Notes: generated by a model from the sequence alone, not told the origin. Positions 49,401 to 61,930 are shown, numbered from the stretch's first letter. The stretch is 64,000 nucleotides of DNA from Homarus americanus (GCF_018991925.1 NW_024720711.1:6072528-6136527); one strand, 5' to 3'. Numbers and translations are program-made.

Positions 49401-49989
49401 GTACATTCGCCTAACATTAATCTGTGATCTGGAGGTTTCTTCTCTACATATTACCAATCAAGTGTAAACAATGAGGCCAAACAACTAGAGGAAGAACTTC
49501 AATGGGAGAAAATATTGGGTGACCAGTGAGCCGAATAGACTGATCATTGATTACTGTAGAGAATGTGTTTGAGGAATTCCACACACACACGGGTTGACGT
49601 AATCCCAGACAAACTATTTCCCGTTATCTGTTGCAGGAGATCTTGGAAGAGTATGAGAGCTGCGTTATCAGTTATTAAATCACCCGTAGACCCCCGGCAA
49701 GACATGCACCCCACCCTTCACCATGCTCACCCCAAAACACCAGACTCATACAATAACTAACCAATTTTATTATTCCAACATGTTTTTTCGAGACGGACCC
49801 AAATTGCGGTTCATATTACAGTAATTTATTAAAAAAAGATCATTTAAAACACATCAATATTGATTACGTTTTTTGTTTAATGTATTGAGAAGGATTATTA
49901 ATACAAAGTTAAAATTATATTATATGATATTACAATTACTGAAACACCTTAACCACCAAATACTCATCGAATAATAGTAATATCTGCGT

Positions 49990-50024
49990 GTGTGTGCCTG
50001 TGTGTGTGTGTGTGTGTGTGTGTG
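49990..50024. repeat. (TG)n microsatellite
   Basis: TG run with one CC interruption. Confidence 0.93.
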
Positions 50025-50225
50025 GAGCTCATCAGATCGTCCCTATCCACTTTTTATAGTAGATATTCAAGACACAAAAGGCTTTTTATGATACCATTGT
50101 GTGTACAATGAAGTTATCCTGCATTACGGGCTGATCGACGAACCTGGTTTTAGGGTGAGGCTAAATGAGTTACCAACACCCATACCCTACTTACTCTGAC
50201 AACGTGTGGTGCCTTCCTCTCCTCC

Positions 50226-50372
50226 ATGCAGGCGACAGTCCCGTTCATCAGGGCAATTGGGCTCCACCCTAACAACTGTCTCCCAGGCAACCACAACAAA
50301 CTGGTTCACTTCAGGTACAATACGGAAGGGGACCAGGCTAATCATATTTACTTCCAGGACATACCTTGCTAA
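50226..50372 (+). other. Short ORF of protein-like composition (unclassified)
   Basis: 48 codons containing PFIRAIGLHPNNCLPGNHNK and FRYNTEGDQA, ending at TAA. The residue mix is unlike the repeat-derived frames around it and the upstream CTTCCTCTCCTCCATGCAG resembles an acceptor. I recognise no family. It could be a scrap of a mobile element, a host exon on the plus strand, or chance. Confidence 0.2.
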
Positions 50373-50499
50373 GCGTCTGTCTCACCCTCTATATGAACCC
50401 GTGAAAACATCGATCTCAATGTATATGAGCCTTAAATTTTGATTAACATTTTCAAATGCAAGTATTACGTTTTGGGGCGTTGAGTTATGGCGCAAGTCA

Positions 50500-50900
50500 G
50501 TGTGTTGGGGAGGGAGGTGTGTGAGGAGGTGTCCAGGAGGAGAGTTAGCCAGGGAGACAGTGGCCGGGGGGTGTGTGGGGAGGTGTTGGGAGGAGGATTA
50601 GCCCGGGAAAATGTGTGGGGAAATGTTCTGGTGTGGGGGTGTGGGGAATGCTGAAGTGGCTGGGGAGGGAGGTGGCTGGGGGAGGTGGCTGGGGAGTGTG
50701 GGGAGGTGGCTCTCAGAGGTAGTGGCTGGGGGAGGAGGTGGTGTGGCAGAGGTGGTGGCAGAGGAGGTGGTCAGCATGGGGAGGGAATAGGTGGGGAGAG
50801 GTGTGAGGTGGGCAGAGGCAGGGGATGGTGGCCGGGGGAGGTGTGTGCCAGGGGGAGAATGGCCGCAGGGGAGGGTGTGGTGGGGGGGGCCAAATGAGGT
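50500..50900 (+). repeat. G-rich GGGGAGGTG degenerate repeat
   Basis: GTGTGGGGAGGTG, GGCTGGGGGAGG and related phrases; high G on the plus strand. Confidence 0.8.
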
Positions 50901-52024
50901 GGAATGAGACGGCACAGAGCCCCTGAGCCTCGACCTGCCGGGATAAAAGTTATGGACCTGCAAGATGCGCTCATTTACACTCAGGTCATGTGGCGTCTAA
51001 CTGGCCTCACCAGCCTGGGAAGAGGCGAACCGGGGAAGAGGTGTGCAGAACGAAGGGACAACCAACCTGAGACCATGAGGCGATCACTCTGAGCATGACC
51101 AGGACCCGAAGCTAACCCCACCTCTCTACCGGTCGTGTCCCTCTAACTGACCTTTAAGCAACCTAGAGACGACTCAACATATGACGTCAGAATTCTACCC
51201 CGTTCATGCGTCCAGTCAAAGGTAAGCGCAGGTTCAGGTTCCATATCAAGGTTCGTTATTACAGTATCCTGGTACCTGGTTGTTATAGAACGCGTAATTG
51301 GCCAACTGCTACATCACAAAACCATCTTTTCGCAGGCGATCAGAACTAGGCTGGGGCTCTACCCCGCCCAACAAGATCATCCACTCCTGCAGCAGTTATG
51401 AGCAGGCAAAATTAAAAGGCTCTTTGGTATGGTTATGTATGTTAATTTTTTATTTTGATAATAGGTGAATTTATCTAATGAATAGAAGTCTCTACGCTGG
51501 TTCATACCATTTGGACATAATTAAACAAGACAACGGTTGCTGTACCTACATTCTTGCGTCACTAGTTTCATAGCTTTTCATCTTGACATTTGAGATCTGG
51601 TCCGTGGGTCCGTTATATCCAGGATATGAGGAGCCAAGTAATGGATCTCTCTCAGGGTGGGCGTCACCATTCTGGGAGAAAATTCCTCCTACAGGATGAT
51701 TATAAATGAATCATCCTGGGAACGTAAAATAAGCGCGAGAATAATAAACCATGCTATCTCAAGCAATTATCGGTTTCTCAAAATAAGACAGAGAGATTCC
51801 ACCGATGACCTGATAAAAAAAAAAATAAACACCACCACTGGGCCATGCGGTACCAGCAGTTCTATGATGACTGAGGGATTGGCTTCATCTACATATTTCA
51901 CGGGATGTTTGGTGCAGACAGTCACACAGTTGGCAGTGACTCGTCTTCAGTATGTATGATCATGAGAAGTGTGGTGCAGATAGGGTAGTTAAGCCTCGTC
52001 TCATTATTCATCAGATGCAACTGG

Positions 52025-52195
52025 GGGACTATATATTGAGGGACTAACATATTGAGGACTATATGAGCAGGGGGGACTATATTGAGGTTTACAGTGGCTA
52101 GAGGATTATATGAGGGACTGTATTGAAGGACTATATGCTGAAGGACTATGTACTGGGGGACTAAATGCTGGGGACTATCACCTGAAGAGTAAACG
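52025..52195 (+). repeat. About 17-20-bp repeat GGGGGACTATATTGAGG
   Basis: Nine or so diverged copies with GAAGGACTATATGCT variants. Confidence 0.85.
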
Positions 52196-53150
52196 CTTGC
52201 AGACAACCGTATTATAACACCTGCTGTCACTTGCCATCTTTATACGGTAAGCTTAGAAAAAAGAAGACAGTTATAGGCGTCCGCACGTGTCGGTTAAAAG
52301 AAAAAAATTGTTGTAGGAACAATGAATCCATCTTTGTGTCGTGGTTTAATGAGTATTAATATGTTTGACCGCATTTCCTGTTCGTTGAAATACTCTTGAA
52401 GACCTTGAACTTGAACCTTCAATATCTCATTGTCTTTATAACTACGTGAGTCATCAGTGTTTCTCAGATAATAGCCGTGGTAAAAAACTTGAAACCTTCA
52501 AGAATCAATTTTTTGTCTACGTAACTCAGATCTTTTCTGGCAGCATAACATAGGAAAAATAACCTGGCAGCCAGGGAATCCATCTGACGCCTGTGATTGT
52601 TGACTGACCTGAGCTAACGACGGTGTTCTCACATTTCTTAATCAGAGAGAGAGAGAGAGATTCAGCGTGTGTAGATGTGACCCTAACAGGCCACCTGTGT
52701 GTTGCACCTCAGGAAGAACCAACGGATCTGTTCTCAGCATTTCCAATTAGAGATGACACATAATGAGAGAGGAACAGCAAGAGACCTTCTGAGCAGGCGC
52801 CATTATATCACAGCTTGAGGAATATATAAGACCTACTGTCCTCAGGGGTGAACATTTTGGCGTTGTGAACCATTAGAACCAGCTAGTGAGTAGCTGGGAA
52901 CTATTAAGGGCAACTAGTGTGAATAACTAGAACTAACTAAGAATCCTTCTGTATGAATATACGATGTGATGGTGAGAAGCAACACTAGCAAGTCCAATTA
53001 GGAGAGAAAAAAATCGTATGAAATCCTTTTTAGAAATTATAAATGTCTCAGAATTAAAACTAGTTGAGGTCTTCATATGAGAGAGAGAGAGAGAGATATC
53101 AGGAAGCAATAAAATACGTAAAGATAAAGCAAGGAGAGACTAGTACTCAC

Positions 53151-53250
53151 CTATTGTATACCTCCTTGATCATCTGTTCGTCGTATCTCGTGTGTATCTT
53201 GAGGAACTCAGGTCCTCATCAGACAGCTCTCCTTACTCGAAACACCCATC
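53151..53250 (-). CDS. NCS-like gene, first coding exon (A), with apparent frameshifts
   Basis: Read on the minus strand, the exon follows a T-rich tract and CAG acceptor. The ATG is at 53249-53247 and the first residues are MGVSSKE, giving the N-terminal glycine typical of myristoylated NCS proteins, although position 6 is Lys rather than the usual Ser/Thr. The raw frame stops at codon 14 (TGA, 53210-53208). One extra base near 53230 and one near 53209 would restore a family-like reading (ELSDED, then FLKIHTRYDEQMIKE). The exon ends AATAG|GTGAGT, a perfect donor, but the expected WYKGFK-type residues before the next exon's QDCPSG are missing or altered, and the implied phase does not match exon B. 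Assembly indels, real gene decay, or a missed micro-exon with a different donor (GAG|GTATAC) are all possible. The family assignment of this exon is good; its exact structure is not. Confidence 0.65.
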
Positions 53251-53274
53251 CTGTCAACACAGCAAAACAAATGT

Positions 53275-53520
53275 AAAATTAGTGATGTTTCTCACCTGTG
53301 CTTTACAATAAACAATAACAAGTTAGTAAGTGTTTCTCACTATCAACTATAGACAGGTAATTAGTAGTGTTCTCACCTCCCACCTCAGCACAACAAGCAA
53401 ATAACAAGAAGTTTGTGTTTCTCCTTTCTTGACACAATAACAAGTTAACTGTCTCACCTCCACCTGTCAGCACAACAAACAATAACAAGTTATTGATGTT
53501 TCTCACCTACTATTGCAGTA
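53275..53520 (+). repeat. About 45-60-bp repeat next to exon A
   Basis: Four to five copies joining ACAATAACAAGTTA and GTGTTTCTCACCT, with CAGCACAACAAAC. It begins just upstream, in gene orientation, of the exon A acceptor. Confidence 0.8.
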
Positions 53521-53782
53521 AATATGTCAACAAAGAACAAACAACATCATCTTTGCTACATCTGTCCAACACTTCTCTGTTCAAACCTTTCACCATTCAT
53601 TATACCAAAACACACACCACACACACTGTATTAACATCATGCCTGTATGTATGTATGAATTATAACCCTACAGCCCATACCACCATACAGTAACTCTGAA
53701 CGACCACAGAAACATATATTAACTAACGCTAACACCACCAGGATATACATGCAGCCTCACCTCTGATCTTCCCTGATCTACT

Positions 53783-53791
<9 letters not shown>

Positions 53792-53851
<60 letters not shown>
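53792..53851. repeat. (AC)n microsatellite
   Basis: About 29 units. Confidence 0.97.
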
Positions 53852-53857
<6 letters not shown>

Positions 53858-53964
53858 GACAAGCTATCACGATGCCTTTAGCTTTATCATCCATCCTCTC
53901 TCATTAAACACAGAGGACAGGCAGGTTATCCCAATCGAGGTGACGAGTGTGTAGGGTAGATATA

Positions 53965-54980
53965 TCGACACTACTATGAGACACTAGGTTCCAGTTATCG
54001 ACACTACCTATAACATGAGACACTGAGTTCAGTTGTCGACACTACCTATAATATTAGACACTAGGTTCAGTTGTCGACACTACCTATAATATGAGACACT
54101 AAGTTCAGTTGTCGACACTACCTATAATATATGAGACACTAGGTTCAGTTGTCGACACTACCTATAATATAGACACTAGGTTCGGTTATTAGTCACACCT
54201 ATAACATGAGACACTAGGTTCAGTTGTCTGACACTACCTAGAATATTAGACACTAACGTTCAGTTGTCGACACTACCTATAACATGAGACACTAGGTTCC
54301 AGTTGTCAACACTACCAGAATATTAGATACTAGGTTCAATTGTGGACACTACTATAACATGAGACACTAGGTTCAGTTGTGGACACTACTATAATATTAG
54401 ACACTAGGTTCGGTTATCGACACTACCTATAATATTGAACACTAGGTTCAGTTGTCGTACTACTATAATAGACACTAGGTTCAGTTGTCGACACTACCTA
54501 TAATATGAGACACTAGGTTCGGTTGTCAGACACTACCTATAATATGAGACACTAGGTTCAGTTGTCGACACTACCTATAACATGAGACACTAGGTTCAGT
54601 TGTCGACACTACCTAATATTAGACACTAGGTTCAGTTGTGGACACTACCTACCTAACATGAGACACTAGGTTCAGTTATCGACACTACCTATAATATTAG
54701 ACACTAGGTTCAATTGTGGACACTACCTATAACATGAGACACTGGGTTCAGTTGTGGACACTACCTATAACATGAGACACTAGGTTCAATTGTGGACACT
54801 ACCTATAACATGAGAGACACTGGGTTCAGTTGTCGACACTACCTGAATATTAGACACTAGGTTCGGTTGTCGACCTACCTATAACATGAGACACTAGGTT
54901 CGTTGTCGACACACCTAGAATATTAGATACTAGGTTCAGTTGTGGACACTACCTATAATATGAGACACTAGGTTCGGTTA
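53965..54980 (+). repeat. 1-kb minisatellite, 37-38-bp unit, about 27 copies
   Basis: Units carry GAGACACTAGGTTCAGTTGT and CGACACTACCTATAATAT. Copies differ by A-for-G and CGAC/GGAC exchanges and by small deletions, and variants are interspersed. Confidence 0.97.
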
Positions 54981-55082
54981 TTAATCTATCATTCATGTGA
55001 AATTTATACTTTAAAAATTACGAACATTACAGAGTACCAAAACTGAAATGGTAAGAGTCGACTACCCATAAACCACACTACA

Positions 55083-55166
55083 CGGGAATAAATTATCATC
55101 ATCATTATTATCATTATTATTATCATTATTATTATTACTTTTTCATTATTATTATTATTATTATTA
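55083..55166. repeat. (ATT)n/(ATC)n microsatellite
   Basis: Impure ATT/ATC array. Confidence 0.9.
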
Positions 55167-55689
55167 TCTCTGCAGTAAGAACCTGATTAATTCTCGTCAC
55201 ATCAAAGTAATGTTTCCTTTTCAGTATTAAAGTATAATGAGGTCATTTATATGCAGACGAAATGTTGCTGAATGTATGAAGGCTTATTATTATAGTGATG
55301 ATGATGATGAGAAAACAACAACAAACAATCATCACCACAATCCACGAACTCATACATAATTCACCACAACTTCAGAGAATCACCATTGTCTATCATATTC
55401 CAAATTGCTTCACATCACATCCCAGACCACCACCACCACCATCCACCGAGCGATACTTACTGAGAATATTAACACGACGAACATTTTAGAACATCTCGCT
55501 ATAATAAGGAAAAAAAGATTGGGTTTGTGTTCACGAGAGGAAAAAATTAGGTAAGTGGTATTTTTTTTAAGTAGATAGTTGGGAGTTTTTGTAGGCAGGA
55601 AGGAAAAAAAAACCTTGTAAATGGGAGGGATTTTGTATTATTTTATTGGTTCGTAGGGAATTATTATTTTTGGTAGGTATGTAGATAAT

Positions 55690-55825
55690 TTAACCCACAC
55701 CATTGTAGCAACCACACCACTGTATCATACACCACCAGTACCAACCACACCACATCACTGTACCAACCACTGATATTAACCACATCACTGTACCAACCAC
55801 ACCACTGTATCCAACACACCACTCC
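55690..55825 (+). repeat. ACCAACCACACCACTGT repeat
   Basis: About seven imperfect copies. Confidence 0.8.
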
Positions 55826-56162
55826 ACCAACACACAAATTCCAAGCACCAATAACTGTCCGTGTTCTTGTGTTCATCAATGACCGTTATTGTCCGTATCA
55901 AGTTTTATCAGTGTTTATTATGACTTCGGTTCGGAAACAACATAACGAGCCACTAACACAGGTAGAACCACCATCACTTACGTAAGGCTCACTCTCAGTA
56001 ACCTGTTAACAGTCCACCACAAACACACTACGGCCCTTACTGGGGTCGTGAAGGAAGGTAGGTGTGTGTGTGTGTGTGTGTGGTGAGGAGTGGCCACCAC
56101 GTCACCAGAATAAGTGAGAAGGAAGAGTGAGGTAGTGCTCCGGGAACTTCCGCTTGTCTCAC

Positions 56163-56260
56163 CTGCTGCCACCACCACGTTACTGGCCTTCACCACGACG
56201 CTGCTTCTTCTTCTTCTTCCCTGTTACGAGTTCTTGCGTCATGACAACTTCCTCCTCTCA
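56163..56260 (-). other. Candidate 5' non-coding exon of the NCS-like gene (weak)
   Basis: Exon A starts with a splice acceptor, so a 5' UTR exon should lie at higher coordinates. On the minus strand the sequence around 56180-56260 is of mixed composition and ends GGCAGCAG|GTGAGA, a good donor at 56162. No promoter element or transcript evidence is visible, so this is only a candidate. Confidence 0.2.
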
Positions 56261-56609
56261 CCTAGACAACACAACACCTTGGACTAACTACACCCTGTAA
56301 CACTAAACACAGACACACAGTAGCTACCTGGACATATACACCTTCACAACACTCACTCAGGTAATATACAAACACAACACAACACGAGTAAACATCACAA
56401 AAGCGTTATCTTGTGACAGACAGACAGAAAGATACAGGTAGCTCGATGGAATGTTCTATGCCAGAGAGACCGGGGGGGGTCACGTAACACCTACACAAGT
56501 ACACTCAACAACAAGCCCAGACTCAGCATGGTGGAGATCGCTGGAGCGTGGGAGAAGAATTAAAACACAGGCTGGATTAATGTATTTTTTTTATTGTCTT
56601 TTTTCCTTC

Positions 56610-56612
<3 letters not shown>

Positions 56613-56668
<56 letters not shown>
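56613..56668. repeat. (GT)n microsatellite
   Basis: About 28 units. Confidence 0.97.
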
Positions 56669-56669
<1 letters not shown>

Positions 56670-56869
56670 AGCAGGAGAGATGGGGAAAAAGGCAGGAAAG
56701 CACGTCAACATGCAGGAAGGAGGAAAGTACCGTATGAGGAAGGAGGAAAGGAAGATGCACTGCCATAATTAAAACGTTTAAAAATCAGTCAGAAATTGAG
56801 AGGCGGGGTTATGGACAAACCCACCTTCCTCTACCTCCTACAGTCCTAACCAGTCCACTCCAGTTAGTC

Positions 56870-56972
<103 letters not shown>

Positions 56973-58084
56973 CCGCCACATCGGATGGTCTTCTCTCAGG
57001 GTTCCCGAGTGAAGATTAAGCTGCCTTGGTGCACAACATCCAGGAGGCAGGAACCGCTCAAACTCTAGGGGAAGGACGACCCTGTGTACATCAGGGAGGT
57101 CGATTGTGCTGATAGTGCAAACACAAAGGAGACCCAAGCTCACCTCTTACTCCCCCCCCTCCCCCACGCACACATCGTCCTAATACACACTACCCTCTGA
57201 ACCACCTTATACTCTACCGTCCATATCAACCGTCTGTGACTAATGTAAGTGGGGAGCAAATATTGACAGAGCACTTAACTGTCGTCCACCGCAGGCCTCA
57301 CAAGCCGCCTCGCCTCATACTGGAACTTGAGTCAGCCAACAGTAGGCAAATCCTTGATAATCCCGGAAGGGTTCCCCACCGCTGTTTACCTGCACAGGTG
57401 AGTGGCAGTGTGAGGCCAGCCGGGAGATGGTGGTGGTGGTGGGGAGATAGTAGTGGTGTGCTACATTAACACAAGTGGCATATACCACCTCTTGGCCTCT
57501 CCTCTCTCTTCACCACTTGAGGTTCCTGCAGGTAAGTCAGTAAACCTTCCAGCCTTCACCTTCCTCTCAACGCATGGTAGAGTGCAGGAGGAGATTTAAC
57601 AGGACAACCAACACAAGACAGGCCCACACACCCTCACTCTCCCTGTACAATCTGGTGTCTGTTGGATTCTTCACACCTGCGTTACCATTATCTTGACCAA
57701 AACACAAAAAGTTAAATGTAAAACTGATGACTTAGGCCAAGACGTCAATCCAGAACAAGAATCATAACATTAGAGACTTAGAAACACTTACAATGTGTCG
57801 ACTTCAGTTGGTCAGGACACAGCTGTATCCCAAAGATTCATTTACATTCAGATATATTTATTGTGTAAGTTGTTAAGTCGTGACGATATATCTCTCTCTC
57901 CTCCCCTTTCTCAGGTAATTATCTCTTTTCCTTCTATGTCTCCTTCCCCTCTTATCACTCTCTAACTCTTCCTATTGCTATCTTCTCTCCTCCTTCATCT
58001 CTCTCTCGTCCACCTCCCCACCCACCATCTCTCTTTCTCATAGTGACGTCATGTCGTATATCCTCAGCGAGTAATTTGTCGGTG

Positions 58085-58265
58085 AGAGGCCACCAGGAGG
58101 ACCCGGGCCACAGAAGGACGACCCGGGCCTGAGAAGGATGACCTGGGCCACAGAAGGACGACCCGGGCCTGAAAGGGGGACCAGGCCACAAAGAGGACGA
58201 CCAGGCCACAAAGAGGACGACCAGGCCACAAAAGGACCCGGGCCCAGAAGGACCCGGGCCACACA
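58085..58265 (+). repeat. GGCCACAGAAGGACGACCCG minisatellite
   Basis: Eight or so copies of 16-32 bp, alternating CACAGAAGGA, CTGAGAAGGA and CACAAAGAGGA forms. Confidence 0.9.
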
Positions 58266-58339
58266 TGTACCTGGTGAAGAAGGCGGTGTGATTGGCCAAA
58301 ACAAGACAGAGAGACAAAGAGAAGTTTATTCCGACTCCT

Positions 58340-58760
58340 AATTTATTTCCTTCATTCTTTCCGCCTTTCCCAGCGCCATTATGTGTTTTCTTTCTTTCCA
58401 TCTTAATTTCCTTCTCCCTCTTCCTTTCCTCTTTCTTCCTTTTTTCTTTATTTGTTTTTCTTCTTTCGATTTTTCCTCCTTTTCATTTCATTCTTTCCTT
58501 CCTTTTGTTTTCTTCCTTTCTAATTAATTTTCGTCTTCATTTCATCTTTTTTATTTCCTTTTCTTTTTTTTTTCATGGTCATTTTCTTTACTTCTACGAG
58601 TTTTCTTCCTTATCATTTTCCTTTTCAGTCCCTCTTTTATTTGTTCCCTTTCCTTTCTTCTCCTTCCTTCCTTCCTTCCTTTCTTTTTGTTCCACCATTC
58701 TTGTTTTTCCCTTCAAGTTGTTAATTTCAGTTCAAACTTTTTCTCCCGTCTCTCTCTCTC
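58340..58760 (+). repeat. T/C-rich low-complexity tract
   Basis: TTTCTTCCTT-type pyrimidine tract; Phe/Ser-rich frames are artefacts. Confidence 0.75.
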
Positions 58761-58799
58761 CTATTGCTTCTGGACAGGGCGATATAGCAACCATCTGAT

Positions 58800-58915
58800 T
58801 TGTCTGTCTGTCTGTCTGTCTGTAACCAAGAATGACTGTAACCAAGGAGATGACTGTAACCAGGAGATGACTGTAACCAAGGAGATGACTGTAACAAAGG
58901 AGATGGCTGTAACGA
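58800..58915 (+). repeat. (TCTG)n then 18-bp repeat ATGACTGTAACCAAGGAG
   Basis: Short TCTG run and five copies of the 18-bp unit. Confidence 0.93.
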
Positions 58916-59099
58916 GTGGGTACAGTAGTAAGGTGTATCAGGACAGCTCTTGGCCGTCTCCTTCTCTCTGATGTTTGGGCACAGTGTTTGGTTGAAGGGT
59001 GTTATATGAGCCAAATAGATGCATCTACACTGTCTCGGTACAGGGAACTTATGGTATACCTTACTACCTTACACCTTCTGAGGACACGGCCAAGGTGTA

Positions 59100-59180
59100 G
59101 GAAGGGAGGGAGGAGGAGGGAGGAGGGAGGGAGGGAGGGAGGGAGGGAGGAGGGGGAGGAAGGGAGGAAGGAGGAAGACC
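59100..59180 (+). repeat. (GGGA)n purine tract
   Basis: GGGAGGGAGG repeats. Confidence 0.85.
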
Positions 59181-59524
59181 TACACACACGACGCCAGAAA
59201 AAGCCAACATCTGAAAAAGGTTTTTGTGTGTTTTATTTACGTAGTACAGAAATTTTTTGTACTTTATTCACATAGAAGGAACAAGATTTGTTTACTTCAT
59301 TTACGACAACGAGAGAGAAAAGTTAATCTTTCTTTATTCACACTACTCCAAGCCGGTGATTAAAAACGATATCCTTGAGCCACCGCCTTCCGCCGTTATA
59401 TTTTATGCTAACTGTATTTACAAGCAAATTAAATCATATACCACCCATCACTGAAATATAAAATTAGTGTAAATTACTAGCAGCTTGTTGTACCCAGAGG
59501 TGAGTTTTGTCTGGGGTAACACTA

Positions 59525-59725
59525 CTGGAGTACTCACCCCTTCAGGCACCTCCTCCCCTTCAGGCACCTCCCCCCCCTTCAGGCATCTCCCCCCCTTCAG
59601 GCACTTCCTCCCCTTCGGCACCTCCTCTCATTCAAGGCACCTCCCCCCCCTCAGGCATCTCCTCCTTCCAGGCACCTCCTCCCCCCTCCAGGCATCTCCT
59701 CCCTTCAGGCATCTCCCCCCCCTTC
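59525..59725 (+). repeat. About 18-20-bp minisatellite CTTCAGGCACCTCCTCCCC
   Basis: Ten or so copies with GGCATCTCC variants. Confidence 0.93.
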
Positions 59726-60737
59726 AGCACTTCCCCCAACTTCCATTACCCTTCACACCTCAAGGCAATGAAGTCAGCTCACCAGCTACTACTGCCTCCC
59801 TCCACTTTCTTCCAATTTCGAACTATTAATACACACTTCCTCCCTGTAATCTTGTTTCATCGCCTCTGAAAAGAAACGACTCATCCCCCTTTCAGTATCC
59901 TCGTTACACTGGCACCATCCTTGGCACCTGTATGGCACTATCACCCCCTTCTCCTAACACACTTGGCCTCAGATGCGTATGACAATAGTGTACGCAGGGG
60001 TGGTCCAGGTGCTCTGAGGTCACTGATCGTGGACCTTCCTCTCAAATATAAGGCTAAAGGCAGTCATACTATTATTACTATCATACTAAACAATATCATC
60101 ATCCATGAGCAAGTCTGTGCCTATAGCCGTGAGCAAAGCATACTTATATCTTATCACCTGCCTCATTCAGCTCTATGCCTGACTGGCTGGCTCCTCGTAA
60201 ATTTTGGGTTGATCACCACCGACGATCCACACTAATATTACACAGTGTTCAGTATTTCTTGGTCAGCCTTATATTTATTATTGTGAGGTGATGTACTTGG
60301 TCACCCCGTCACTCATCTCTCCACTATCCTCCACCTCTCCTCCATCATCACCCTCACCCTCTCAATCCCCGCCCCTCCCTCCCCTCCTCTCAAAAAATGG
60401 ATCAGGTTTATTGACAATTCAACTTGGGAGAAGCCACCGTCCTTATGTCTCCTCCGTCATAAAACTTATCATAAACTAATTTCCTCTTCAATTCAAAGCG
60501 ATATTAATCGATCTCAGATATATATGGGTCCCTGTAACGCCCTGGTGCAGCTCCCTCCTGGCCTCTTTATATATCTGGAAGCAAATTCTTATTGCCATTA
60601 ATATTTCATGATGCTTCAACAAGGTCGCTTCTGGCTCCTCCTTTATACGGTCTTTCTTCTACCAATTTTCATCTTTTTTCTTTCTCTACAACATGACGAT
60701 GACTCAACGCCTTCTACGGTTTGACTTTTCTCATTTT

Positions 60738-60868
<131 letters not shown>

Positions 60869-61049
60869 AACAACAGTGGTGTCCTCAGTCCAATAAACAT
60901 AAGAAGATCAGTGATATCAACACAATAAAGAAGCAGGTGTTTCCCGCAGTAGTGGAATTCCCGAGTGATGGCGGGTCATCTGGTGTTCTGTGACAGACCA
61001 ATTTAATTCCGTCAGGTTAGGCAGGTAACTTGTAGCCGTGGTGGTACAG

Positions 61050-61375
61050 TGGTGGCTCTCCACCCACACCCCCGTCTCACCCACATCCCCCGGCTCTCAC
61101 CACCCCGGCTCTCACCCACACACCCACGCCCACCCCCCGGCTCCACTAACACGGCACTCTCACACCACTCTCGGCTCTCAAATCTGAACTAGATCGTATA
61201 AAAGGCATTCACACGCCCACACAATCATATCATTTACTTCTTCATCTTACAAACCCAGAGTATCGTGTAGTCACCCCCCATCCATCACCCCATCCCCATC
61301 CATCACCCACCCCACATCCATCACCCTAACACCCATCCATCACCCTCAGCATCACATCCATCATCCATCCTTGCA
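61050..61375 (+). repeat. C-rich CTCACCCACACCCCC and CCATCCATCACCC repeats
   Basis: Two adjacent irregular arrays, 61050-61150 and 61270-61375. Confidence 0.8.
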
Positions 61376-61794
61376 CAGCCCCTAAGCCCAGAAGTTATAT
61401 ACACTATTTGATGTTTGTCGCCACTCCAACTTTCAAGCCACAACATACCAACACCTCCTCTCATCTTGTATTCATCACCTCGCCTCAGTGCAGAACTCCC
61501 CTCCTCAACAACTTCCTCTTCTCTATACAAGCGACAATATTCCCTCACACATCAAATAATAATCACTAACTCTCCATAAAAATAAACTCTCTCTTTTTGT
61601 AATGTTATTTTCGTGTTTTATCGTAAATCAAATAACTTTATATATTCTTGAAGCTTCAGTCACGAGGAATGTTTACGGTGCAAACTTGTGTGACTCAGGA
61701 GGTGTTTGAGAAGACAGGACGCTGCCTTCACCGCCAACTAGTAATGGGGTCTCAACGTCTCCCTTATCTCACCGTATAATCCTTTACACTGGGG

Positions 61795-61930
61795 GTTAAC
61801 TAATGGACACCTCGATATAAAGACTTTCATCTCTTATATAAATTCTCGTTAGATGGAGTTTCACATCTGACCCTAACCTCGATATAATAGACTTCCTTCC
61901 TCAATATAGTTCGTTAAATAGGGTTACCAG
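61795..61930. mobile_element. Tigger-like MITE remnant (weak)
   Basis: ACCTCGATATAAAGACTTTC and ACCTCGATATAATAGACTTC occur 80 bp apart, with TTCGTTAAATAGGG after. The wording matches the 17.6-kb candidate and Tigger-like termini. Confidence 0.4.

Noticed and set aside
51657..51959. 100-codon plus-strand ORF starting MGVTILGENSS
   Set aside because: N-terminal Met-Gly drew attention as a possible myristoylated protein, but no EF-hand or other motif follows.
53965..54980. CRISPR-like array of about 37-bp repeats
   Set aside because: Units are contiguous with no unique spacers, and the context is eukaryotic; it is a minisatellite.
55978..56196. 72-codon minus ORF as a protein
   Set aside because: Contains a His-Thr run from a microsatellite and overlaps the candidate 5' UTR donor; not coding-like.
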